In this document: positions 1-11,211 of the stretch, one piece after another
Numbering within the stretch: position 1 is the first letter of the stretch
Layout of the letters: each line of letters starts with the position of its first letter
NCBI GenBank assembly: GCA_963971225.1
Contig: OZ020269.1
Span: 34,059,264-34,123,263 of the forward strand
DNA: 64,000 nucleotides
Direction of reading: 5' to 3'
Origin: Melieria omissa
Lineage: Eukaryota; Arthropoda; Insecta; Diptera; Ulidiidae
Notes under the pieces: model-generated
The model's input: only the letters and a program-made list of their open reading frames with translations
Told to the model about the DNA's origin: nothing
The model's database searches: none
Position numbers and translations under genes: made by a program

Positions 1-186
1 GAGAGTTGGTGCTTCATCACCACTTTTAATTCGTATCCCTACGCTTTTTCTCATATTAATCTTTAGAATTACTTTTTAACCATTATTTGTCAAAACTTCC
101 GTGGAGTATTTATACTCCTTTGAAAGGCTGAAAAATCTACTATTAGAAAAACATGTTTTTAATTTTTTTATAATATTTTTATTATT

Positions 187-1354
187 CATTTTTAAACGCA
201 ACAACTCGAAAAATGTAAATGTAAATGTAAAGTGACGATTAATATCTCGTACTCCTTGGTTTTATGTGAAATAAAGTCTACTATTTTGAACTGTTTGAGT
301 TTATTGTCATTCAAGTGATGACATTTTTTCATACAATAAATTTTATAATCATTATATCGACATGAATCAACAAGTCTAATTCTGGCAAAAATTATCTTCA
401 AATGGCAACGGAATTGAGTTTATCTAAATCTACAGTGCAATATATTGTAAAAAGTTTCAAAGAATTGGGGTTAACCGAAACACAATTGCATAAACGGGGT
501 CGGAAATCAACGATTACACCTCGCGATATGCGCATTTTGTCATCGATTGTGAAAGAAAATAGGCGAAGCTCTTTAAGAAACCTATCTGCAAAGTGGTCAG
601 AAAGAATCGGAAAGCAAGTGGGGCGTGAGTGGACTAGAAAAAATCGTCATAAAATCAAATCATCATTGCATTACAAAATGTATAAGGTACCGTTGTAGCT
701 GAACCAAATTGCTATTGGTTTAAAACTGTGTTCTATTAATTTTCAGGCGAAACAAAAACCTTTATTGACTGCTTTGCAGAAGAAAAAACGATTGGCATGG
801 GCAAAAGTCAGACGCAACTGGGTCCAGAGGCAATGAGATTCCATTATTTTTAGCGACGAATCGACATTTGAGGTATGTGTAGGCGACAACAGATCAAGAG
901 TCATACGCAAAAAACATGAAGCCTACAACAGAGACTACATTCACTTATTGGAATCCAACTTGTCTCCGCCGGTACAAAAGCTTGGCATGAGTGAATACAT
1001 CTTTCAGCAAGACGGTGCTACAGCAAAAATTACGAAAAAATGGTTCCACAAGAATAATATTGAAGTTTTAGATTGGCCTTCGTCTAGCCCCGATCTAAGT
1101 CCAATAGAGTCCTTGTGGGCCCTAATGAAAAGAATATTGAGGAACGAGAGCCCCCACAAACTCTCTTGAAACTAGAAAACAAAATTTAAGAAGTTTGGGA
1201 CTCTATAACACCGGAAGAGTGTCAGAAACTTATTTCGTCAATGCAGAGTCGATGCAAAGCTGTAATCGAAGCAAATGGAGATGTAACCCAATATTAATTT
1301 GTCTTTCATTTGCGGTCGTACGAATTTTTTTTCGAGTTGTTGCGTTTAAAAATG
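187..1354 (+). mobile_element. Minos-like Tc1/mariner element, decayed
   Basis: A 27-bp perfect inverted repeat bounds the element: 187-213 begins CATTTTTAAACGCAACAACT and its reverse complement is at 1328-1354. The match continues imperfectly inward. It encloses a broken Minos-type transposase gene on the plus strand. The repeats are far shorter than the roughly 255-bp ends known for Drosophila hydei Minos, so the outer parts may have decayed or this is a related family. No clean TA duplication is visible at either end. Confidence 0.75.
402..1297 (+). pseudogene. Minos-like transposase relic with intron
   Basis: This is a cut-and-paste DDE transposase of the Tc1/mariner superfamily. The first part (402-687) reads as a helix-turn-helix region (SLSKSTVQYIVKSF) followed by RGRKSTITPRD and SLRNLSAKWSERIGK. 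A 60-bp intron with GTACCG donor and TTTTCAG acceptor (about 688-747) separates it from KQKPLLTALQKKKRLAWAK. Minos is known to carry one intron of this size, and the position appears to be the same. Downstream are the first catalytic Asp (IIFSDEST), FQQDGATAKITKKWF with the second Asp, and DWPSSSPDLSPIESLW with the last acidic residue. The end, GDVTQY, stops at 1297. Damage: the N-terminus is missing, a TGA follows WVQRQ near 836, about 60 residues are deleted near 940, a frameshift lies near 1150, and a stop near 1186. It cannot make active enzyme. Confidence 0.8.
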
Positions 1355-4300
1355 GTTACGGCTTGTATGTGCATATTTGTATTTTTTTAGTGTATGAAAA
1401 TCCGCTTCCTAATTATGAGCATTTCCACACCGAAATGAAAACTTGAAAAACATAAAGCTTTGATGTGTGACGCAAAGTTTTTGTTGTATGTATATTAAAA
1501 AAACTCAGCGCACAGCGTACACCCGTATTAATGCGAAGCATTGTATTGGTTCTGAAAGAATTTAATAGTTGGACATGTTTTGTTTTTATTTAAATCCCTC
1601 ACCTGCTCTCCTAACTAATGGTCTTATAAGATTATTGATTAGTTTGTTTTAAAAATTTTTTCTTTCATTTAAATAAGCGACACATCCACACATAATCCTC
1701 TCCTTTCAACTTTACCATTTATTAAAATGCAAATATTCTTTCTATTAACATTTACTAGCAGCAAATACGAAAAACATCAAACGATTTTGCTGCCAGAATT
1801 TAAACTGTCATTAGAGTCGAACCTTCAAACTGACCTCAAATCCGTTTGGCATTTGCCCTTTTTATATATTTTGTATTTTCTTAACTTGTTCATACATTGC
1901 AGCAATGAATTTAATGCAATTTTTTCAATCTTCCCATTGAGCAAAACCCTTTGAACCAATTTGCTAGGCGATTCAAAAACATCAAGCAAATTATTTTAAT
2001 TTCCTCTCGGGCAGCAGTGCCCCAATTTGTGCCACACATCTTTTCAGCACAAAAATCACACAACAAAAGGCCGAATGGCACACGAGCACACGGCCGCCGC
2101 AAATGTTGGCCGCCATTGCTGTACGATTTCGAGTGAGTCGCATTGGTGGCAGCCGATGTGCAGCGCTGAGCCTGCGAAACCGCCTAAAACGCGGCTCCGG
2201 CTCATGTGCGGCCACAATAGAACACTTCAACGGCTGAACATAAATCAGCAGCGCGTGGCCCCAGCACGGACGGACGAGCAAGTGGTGTGCGTTGCTGCCC
2301 TGCACTTGGCGTTCCCAGTGTGCAATTGTGTTATAAATATTTGCATGTGCCTACGTAAAAAGCGGCATTTGCATCTACAATAAGTGCTTTTTATTGTATA
2401 TTTGAAATTCCTGCCCGCTCGGCCGCTTTGTGCTGGTAAACACAACATTTGCTTGAGAGCTCACCACAGAGTTTCCTCATGCAGAAACCTCGGCATGGCT
2501 CCTGATTTGATTGGTGAATTGTTGTTTTTTTCGAGGATTTCATTTTGCTATTTTTCGCCGAGCTGTGCGGCTGTACTTGACCGAAAAATCAACTGAGAGT
2601 ATCAGTGCAAAGCAGGATTCCTTAATTTATTCTGCAAGAATTGAGCATTTCAAAAGCGGCTTTCAGTCTGGCTCGAGCACAAATTGCGCACTTGTCAGAA
2701 GCGAGCGATGAATATCATTCGCAACGGCACAATTGGCGAAATTCTTTTGAATACATTTAAGGAATTCTTCCAAATTGTTTAGGAACCTAATACTCGGAAT
2801 GCTGCAAAAGTGGCAACATTGGCAATTGTGAATATGGTTTGGCCTAAAGCCCAAAGTATTTTTATTTTTTCACGTTTAGAGTTCGGTAGTTGAAAATATT
2901 TCATTTCTATTTCGATGCAAATATATGGAAAGGAAAATTTTGTTCACTGAGAGAATTGTGTTTTTATTAAATAAATTACAATCAATTTTTTAATTTGCTT
3001 TTTTATATAGTTTTGATGGAAAGTTTCGCAAAGTTTCGTAGGAGTTCGGTTGGAAGAATTCTGTTTTTGTCTACGGCGAAGGACCTTGCTTGTGAAAAAT
3101 TCGCTCCAAGAAAGCTTGAAAATAAACTGTTCCAGTTTTAAACAATAGGGACGAGTGATTCTATGAAAAAGGCATAATGGAATTAACTATGCTAAACAAA
3201 TCTTAAATTTCATGCACAAAGATAATATTTCGTAGAGCTGCCCTTTGTACTTGTTTTATTATTTATTTTAATCTGTAAAATAATTATCTAATTTTTTTTA
3301 TATTTGAAAAGTGAAAGTCTGATTGATTTTATATTTCCAGATCTGATATCACATACAAAAATTTACTTAAAATTTCCAATAAGCATAAAGGAGTTTCTTA
3401 AAATTTTTTGATCCCCATGTAGGATTAATCCTCCATAGGGATGATAAGTTGCTTTTTATATGTAAACAACAGACGGTAAGCAACAACAACAACAAATAAC
3501 AAGTGACTTCAAAATAGAACTCCCGCCATTTGAATAGATTTAAAATTAACTCCGGAAGAAAAAAATTGTTGTGCAAAAAATTTGTTTCGAATTTTTGTTT
3601 AATAATTTCTAATCATTAAAATCCCATTTTCAATTAAAAACTAATCACAATTGCTATGAAATAGTTTCTCAAATCAATAACTTTCAACTTAATTTTTCAA
3701 CTACCAAACTGAATGTTGCATTGTTGTTGCTGCACGAAAGCCATTCAAGCAACTTAAACACGTCAGCGCGCTGGCGACATTGCAGCAAACGCGACGCATG
3801 CAGTTTTCTCATATTTCTCGTGAGCAACAATAAGACAACAGCACACAACACAACAGCAACAAAAACTCAAAGAAGGCGAACGAGCAAAAAAAATTCACTT
3901 AAAATGCTATCCGGCTCATAAATTAACAATAAATTCTGGCAACCACAACCGACCGCAAGAGCAGCTGCACACCCGACAGTTCCGGTGGCCACCAAAAATT
4001 GCCAACAACAGCTCACATACCGCAGCACCGCACCGCCTCTCGCCCTCACAACTTTCGGCCGAATTATTGCCACTTAAGAAATGCGCAATAAGTTGTTGTT
4101 ATTGTTGTTGTACATGTTGTTGTGTTTGCTCTTGTTGGCCGTCTTTTGTTGTTGCACTTTGCGGCTACTACTGTTCGGTATTGTTGTTTACTGTAGCCGT
4201 AGCTGTTGTCGTGGTCGTAGTTGTTGTTGTTGGTTTTGTTGCTTTCGCTGCTCAGTGCACACTTCCGTCTAACTTTCATTCGCAGCCACTTAAGACCGGC

Positions 4301-6619
4301 AGCGTCAACGGCTCCGAACGGCAGCGCCAACCAGCCAGCACCATCGCCATCACCGTCGCTACCGCCATCGTCAACGCTTCACTTCCGCCGCATAAATATG
4401 AACGCTAGCATTCACCCGGCATCCTGTGGCGGTAAAAGCCCGCTGCCCGTATTTAGGCGCGGGGTGGGGCAGTATGGGCATCTGTGGGCGGTATGCAAAC
4501 AGCGCGGACATCCGCCAGCATTCAACAACTTGCGCTCAAGTTATGGTGTCTCGCACAAAACACCCGCATACACAAACACAAACATACACACACACATATA
4601 TATGTCGATGGAAGTCCATGCACACCGATACAGAAAATATGGCTTCCGCTTTTTGTGATGCAAAATTTACACTTTTCACATGGCGAACATTGACCAAAAG
4701 TGAATGGAATCAGGCGCGCACGCTGGAGAGTTTGTACTCTTCCAATCTCTGATTTTTTCTTTGAACTTTTCCAATCTCCAGAGGTCTTTACAGGTCTTAA
4801 GAGGATCTCCTTGGGGCGGATCTCTTCTTGAAGATCTGCCACATTTCCAAAATTCATTCTCTTATTTCGGGCAACAGTGTTTATGTAAAAATAATGGACA
4901 GTTGGAAATACATTTAGAACTACTGCTACCGACCAATTCTGAAAATCCAACTGAAATTTCTTGAATTGGTTTTTGCTCATTGCAATCCCCCCCTACGGAC
5001 GTTGCCTTCGAGTGGCGATTTGAAATAATCAGCGTGATTGTCGATGGGTATAAAAAGACCATAAAATTTGGGCTTCAGGACGGCCGGTGCAAAACAGCAA
5101 AAGCATTTTTTGCATTCTTCGTCGACATAAACTATTTACATGCACTTTTCCGCATGCACAGCAATTCTGGGAATCGCAAAAGGCCGCAATTAATTGGCGG
5201 AAATTTTAAGATGCAGCAACTGCAATAACTGCACCGCACCGAACGCACAGCGGCCACCTACAATTTTGTGCAGTCAATTAAATTTCATTACACATTCTTC
5301 CTGCTTTTTAGCATTTTCTTTAAACACTTTCGCTACTGCGTCCTGCCAGCAACTGTTGTTGTTGCCGTGCTGCAACCACAGCCGCAACAATACAACAAAC
5401 GACTGCCGCGCCGGGTTGTGCCAACAAAGCAAAAGCATGTGAAATCGCTGCGGAGACGACAGCTGCAGGTGGATCGTTTAACAGCGCAAAGGCAGCGCGA
5501 GGATTACATGAGGCTTGACCCCAAAAGGCAAACAACGGCAACAGCAGCGTGTAAGAATCACAACAACGTGCGCGAAAGTGCAACATGGCAACAAGCAACG
5601 CGCCAGTCGTGCGGTGTCGGCTTGAGAAAATCCTCTCAGCCTCTGCATTGTGCTGTGCTGCCTCGTGCCAAAAATTACACTTACAGCCAGACGACGACAT
5701 GAAACTGGCTGCGAGTGGCCTGCAACACATGTTGCAAACGAGTTTTGCTCATATTTCACACAACAGTGTGCGGCAGTCGGTGTGCAGTGCCACCGAATGC
5801 GGCGCGCAATCGAAGCCACCCAAAGGCTTGCAGCCGACTTTGGCCAAACATTCACACACTCCATCGCTGTGGGCAATGATTATTACCGGAGAATTACGAA
5901 CTGATGCAACGAATACAATCAGCCACAAGTCCTGCCATAACCGTATTTCACACACAAATATATCAGGCATTGTCCTGGTGGCAGGCCGAAGAGGTGTGTG
6001 TGTTGAGTAATGTTTAGAACGCCATCGATGGTAGAAATCACATACTTGAGGCCATGTTATCAAAAGTTGGTTAGCTTGTTGCCGCAGTGATGGAAAATCC
6101 TGCTTTAGTTTCTTACAACAACAATTACAACAAAACACTCAAATGTGGGTTGAGTGGTATTTTAGTTTTGAAAGAATTATTTAGTAATTATTGTTAGTTG
6201 TAAAAATTTTTTTATAGGAACGCTACACATTTTTCTATTATGTTTTTTTGTGCCTTAATGCATGTTTGAAGTCTATAGAAGCTAACAAAGCAATAATTTG
6301 AGTACAAAATTCACGTAAGTCCAAGTGTGTCGTCCTAATAAGGAAAACATCTGGCGGAAAGTGAACTCATGATGATGAAGACAAGGCAATTCTTAAGATA
6401 TATAAAACAGTTCAATACACAAAACAATTGAGCCAAAGTGTGCCATCCGGATGTGTTCAGATAAGATATTAACACCGTCGTACAATAGGGAAGTGTCCAA
6501 GAAGAAAATTATTCAAGTAAAACTATTAATCAGAAACTATTTTTTTGTATTATTTTTAAAATGTGGAAACTATCACTTAGGTTACTAAAGAAAGGATTGC
6601 AAGGTTAGGAAACTAAACA
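1355..6619. other. Gene-free stretch with CAA/TTG triplet runs
   Basis: No convincing gene is visible. Short open frames overlap on both strands without recognisable domains. About 1990-2460 and 3720-5870 are richer in GC than the flanks and dense in CAACAA/TTGTTG triplets (clearest at 4085-4235). A CA/TA microsatellite sits at about 4562-4602. The low-repeat, GC-richer blocks could be regulatory DNA, but nothing in the sequence proves it. Confidence 0.5.
4085..4235. repeat. TTG triplet-rich tract
   Basis: Interrupted runs of TTG/GTT (CAA on the other strand) give Leu/Cys-rich or Asn/Gln-rich readings in different frames. This is a typical fly opa-like simple repeat. The apparent Cys-rich open frame over it is a by-product. 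Confidence 0.7.
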
Positions 6620-6980
6620 CTTAGGTTAGGGTTAAGTGTGCGGAAGGGTGTGTGCGGCACAGACTCTGCACTTTCACTCAGAGGCCAAAGTGACCCACTG
6701 TTAATAGTTCTGAAACTAACCAAACAGTCTCAATCCAGGGCAAACCAGTTCGATAATAAAAGATAAGCAGATCAGGAATAAAGGAGATCAGATCCGGAAT
6801 TTCAGCTTTAATTGTGCACGCCAGGAAGTCGGTGTTTCTGCAGAGCCGAGTAGTGGCACGGGAAGTGTTTATCTCCGCCTACATCTTCTGCAGACATCAC
6901 TGGACGGGAGGCGCCATTTGATGAGCATAGATCAAATGGCGCAGTGTCCAGTGATGACTCCAACGAGCTGTCTAACTATA
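6620..6980 (-). mobile_element. LINE 3' end, copy A (decayed)
   Basis: On the minus strand this matches, in the same order, the segments at 51001-51232 and 60110-60530: a block around GGAGTCATCACTGGACACTG, a CACTTCCCGTGCCACTACTCGG-like block, then a 3' untranslated part ending in CCTAA repeats (TTAGGTTAGGGTTAAG on plus, near 6621). The coding frame is destroyed. A short hairpin with GCGCCATTTGAT arms lies at 6911-6942. The tail-first orientation on the plus strand fits 5'-truncated retrotransposition. Confidence 0.65.
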
Positions 6981-9900
6981 AGTTAGTTAAACAGCTCGTA
7001 ACTAAACTAAACTCTTAATATGGAAACATAAAAAACTCAAAATTATTTAAACTTTAAGTAGATTTCGGTGCTAGAAATAGTTGGGCTTAAATTAATGCTA
7101 TCAAGAATACTAAACATAAACCCTTGGACACAGGAAATCCTTTGAATACCCAAATCTCAGATCTTTCAACAATAAATTCAATTCACTTTTGAACGTGGGC
7201 CATACTGTATGTTTGAATTGACTAATGTGGACAGATACTAAAAAATTTGTAACTTGATGCTGTGTTTTCCCTCAATTCAATTAATTAACTTTTCACAAGA
7301 TTCTTCCTAAACCCACTTTCTACTTCACGCTAAATGTACTCAAACATGCACATAAAAACATACTCATGCATTTGTATGTATGTATATGAGTGCATGCACT
7401 TCTAACGAACTACAGCCGCCCAGTCATCTGCTGTCGTCTAACTAAATAACCAAACAACCGACAGACGTCTGCTACCATTTGCAACGAGCAGTTGTGACAG
7501 TCTCCAAAAGTGTTGTTTTGCTTTGGGCATGTCACACTGACAACTTACTCCGCTCTGACGCCGTTTTCTGCAACAGACTTTCTGCACAACCACTTTAATC
7601 CTTTTCTATTTTCATTTTTTTTTTCACTTGATTCGAGTTTCTTCATCTTTGTAAGGATTTTTGTTGAGTCTTTATTCGCACTTGTAAAAATGCAAAACTC
7701 CTCCCGCTCTTTTTCCGAGCCGTCAATTGGGAGTGTCAACGGTTTTCATAACTGCAGGCTGGCTGTTGACTACTGGGTGAAACTACTGCGGCAGAAGTGT
7801 TGATTCGAGTCGAGTTGGTAAGGTTGAAATTGTATTCGTCCCAGTCAAAGTGTCGTCCTAAGTGAGCGTAAAATTTAACAGTTTGGAAATAGAAAAAGAA
7901 AACTGTTTCTGTTTTAAACCGAACGACGAAGAAATCATTTTTAAATACGCAAACTGATTTACTGATTAATTGAACAAATATACAAATAAATATCGGTCCT
8001 TTCTCCCACCCTTTTCCTTATCTTCATCAACGACCTATTGTCGTCGACGAAGAAACCCATCTACTCCCATATGTGTTATGGGTTTATGGTAAAATCTCAC
8101 TAGATCGGCATGAATTCATAATTGTAAAAATCTGTAATAATCAGAAAATAGATACTTATATAGAGATTAGAATACATAATGTAGACCCCTGAGTGCTTTA
8201 AGTTCCTACCTGATGGTGTTGTTCTATCAAAAGAATGTTTAATTTGTTGTTAAATTCGATGCTAAGGTCAGTTAAAAAAAATTAATCAACACGTTTAAGG
8301 AATGTGGAAATATATTGTAAGTAGTGTTCAATCGAAACCACTTTTTTAGGCCGGAACCGAATTTCGGTTTTTTTTAAGTTTCGAAAAAAACCAAAACCGA
8401 AATTTTCCAAGTAAGAAACTGGAATGCAGACAATTCATTATCAAAATTTCACGAAATCCATACAAGCTCAAAAAACCATCACACCTTAGGAAAAACTTTA
8501 AGAATTGCCTACGCAGATTCAAAATTACATTGAAGTTATTTTAAATTTGTAACTCTGTGTGATTTGTATAAATCGACTATTCAATTCAATTCAATTCACA
8601 ATAGCAGCCACTGTTTTAAATATGAACATTTTTTCCTCGCTTTTTTTAAGCTTCTTTAAATGTTTGCACTTCATTTGTCGCCATTTGTGTTGCATTTATT
8701 TGCGAATTTTGATTGCCTGAATAACATCGTCGATATGCGTCGTAATGTTGTTATTTGTATTCGTACGTATTTTTCTGTTGCTTTTGCTTTGCTTTCGGTG
8801 TATTTCAATTCGCTCAGAATTTCTTACATGTTGATAATTTGTGTGCAATGTGCAGCTTATTTGAACAGTTCAGCGAACCTGTCGAGTGCAGTCGAATGGC
8901 AAAAATCTCTTTGGATTAGATGTGAAAGCAACGAATCGACTTGTTTTGTGGTTCTTTTTTGGCGGTTGGCTATGAAAGATGGCCACTTGGAATAAATCGC
9001 AGGTGTTGAGGTAATCGATACTAGAGATTGAAATGCTGTAATATTGTGGGTATGCGCACTCCGACCATATACAGAGGTGCTTCAAAGTGTAGCGATGTGG
9101 CAACCATCAACGAAGGTTCTCACCCAGAATGACTAAAAATCATTGATGCTTTCGGGTCTCTGAAGCACTTTTTTGAGCAGAGATCTTTGCCAACTGCAGA
9201 GCTGTTAAGCAGAGCGCGACAAAACCGCGGGGTGCGGTTGCAGTTGAAATTGTTTCAGACGTACTGCTATGTGCTCTTAGCTTTCATTTAACTATCACGC
9301 TAATCCGTTTTTCATTACACTCCAGTGTCGAGCGACGGTCCCACGCGCAATTACTGTGAATTCAATTATAAATGAAACTGAGGAAACTGAAACAAACATA
9401 TTTGTGCGCTCGGGGAGCTGTTGGCAGCAGGCAGACAGGCATCACGTTCTTGTCCCATGCCGCAACGGTCAAAAGTATGAAAGAAAGCAATTGCTATGCT
9501 GGAATTATGAAAAATGCCAGAGATGGCACGGCTATTGAATGCCGTAGCGGGCACCTGGCCGCCGGCGCTGCAGAAGAGCCAGAGTACAACTAAGACAGCA
9601 AAGGAGAAGGCGACCAGATGGGAACTTGTTTCTGACAGCCAACGTCAATTCCAAGCGATTACAGGTGCGTGGCGCTGGCTTGACAATGTTGCCGTCGGTC
9701 GAAGTGGCTGTTGAGAAATGTGAAAAAATGTAATGCTTCAGTTAAATTGCTTGCTTGCAAAAATTCACGTTTCATGCGCAGACGTCGCACAGTGCTCCGA
9801 AGTGGGACAAAAATAGAAAAATTGTAAGTCACCGATTTCAAAGAAATTGGTGTCATTTGAAAGATAAGCAAGATTGCATATTAAGCAAGATCTTTACTAT

Positions 9901-10740
9901 TTCTTAATAGGGTAAATCTTGAGAGAGTTATAGCATTTAGAAGTTGATCGAAATCAAGATATATGGTTTTATGATAAAATGCAGTTTTAAGCGTCAGCAA
10001 TTGAAAACGTAACCAAAACACTATTTTCGCTACAATTGGAGAAAATATTACTGCTGTGCACTTATAAGAGTTAAAAAAATCATTTCATGAGCTATTTTGA
10101 AAAAAAATGTTAACGGGGTTGTACGTTATTTAAACAAACCATTTTTTTTTATTTAAAACTATAAAAATGATATATCTTGTGGATGGAAAATGTGGAATTG
10201 GGCATTATTACACCTACTTTTTTACGTAATCCTATAGAATGGACTTTTTTCTTTTGGATCATGAAAAAAACTTCTGCGATTTTTTCCGATCTTGGAAAAT
10301 AATAGAAATTTTTAAACTTCTCTAACTAAACAAATTGGAGTACGGAGCTTGTAACGCCCAGAAAGTGGAGTAACTGGAAAGAAAAAAGGATAGTAGCACA
10401 GTAGTAGTAGTCACTATTTAAAATGGGCATGGCCCGCCCACTAAAGGCAGAGTTGCCATACGGAAGTCTTTCATAAAATATGAAAACTTCTGTATTAACA
10501 AAACCAATGTCACAAATTAGTAAAGTTTTATAAAAAAAAATTGGTTTTGCTTACCCGTTTAACCCGTTTAGAGCCATTATATCCTACTTTTGTTTTCATT
10601 ATTAACAATTTTTTGTTAAAATGTGATTTAGAGGTAATATTTTCTGAGAATAAGGAGGAAAGTTAAGGAAATTTTGTTAAAATTACGTTGCGTTATTTCT
10701 TTCTTATTTTTCAATCGTTGGTTTTTTTTTGTGGGGAAAG
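6981..10740. other. Gene-free stretch
   Basis: No gene is supported. The region is AT-rich. About 9400-9720 is more GC-rich and unique-looking. At about 8351-8408 a loose inverted repeat pairs CCGAATTTCGG with AAAACCGAAATTT, possibly a worn transposon end. Confidence 0.5.
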
Positions 10741-10746
10741 CTATTT

Positions 10747-11070
10747 GTAAGCTCGCGAAAACGTGAACTCTCGATTACGTGAACACTTTGTTTTTCCTAT
10801 TGACTACTTTAAAACGTGAACAATGCTTGAAGGCTCTAAAACGTGAATACCCTGCTGTGTATCTTTTTCGCAAACATTTCATCGCCCACAACCTTAAATG
10901 TGTATATACTCGTCCCTTTTTAACTTTTTGTTATAAAACTTAATTCAATTATCTTTTTGTAAGTAGTTTCAAATAAAAAAACACGTATTTTTCAACAATC
11001 GTAAACTTGAACAATCTCGTAAAGTGAACAGCCTTGGTTTTTATTAGTTCACGTTTTGGCGAGTGCACTG
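10747..11070. mobile_element. MITE of pogo/Tigger type
   Basis: The right end reads AGTTCACGTTTTGGCGAGTG then CACTG followed by TA (11071-11072). The left end near 10752 reads CTCGCGAAAACGTGAACT, its inverted counterpart with one mismatch. The first few left bases are degraded. Internal copies of AAAACGTGAA recur at about 10812 and 10840. There is no coding capacity. CAGTG termini and TA flank fit the Tc1/mariner-pogo superfamily. Confidence 0.6.
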
Positions 11071-11211
11071 TAGCTTTATTTGAATTGAACTGTCTGTGTG
11101 GGATTGAAAACATCATTCTTAAAAATAACTGTTGTGATTTCGCGAAAAATGATGATCAAATAACTCGAATTATTTGAATGTTGGGTATCTACGCGCACAG
11201 ACAAAACGTAA

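Noticed and set aside
4067..4408. Cys-rich 113-residue frame and overlapping Leu-rich frames
   Set aside because: They are produced by TTG/GTT triplet runs read in different frames; there is no domain, signal or splice context.
5268..6138. Several 120-145 residue frames on both strands
   Set aside because: They overlap each other on opposite strands, lack domains and end arbitrarily; GC-richer DNA simply has fewer stops.
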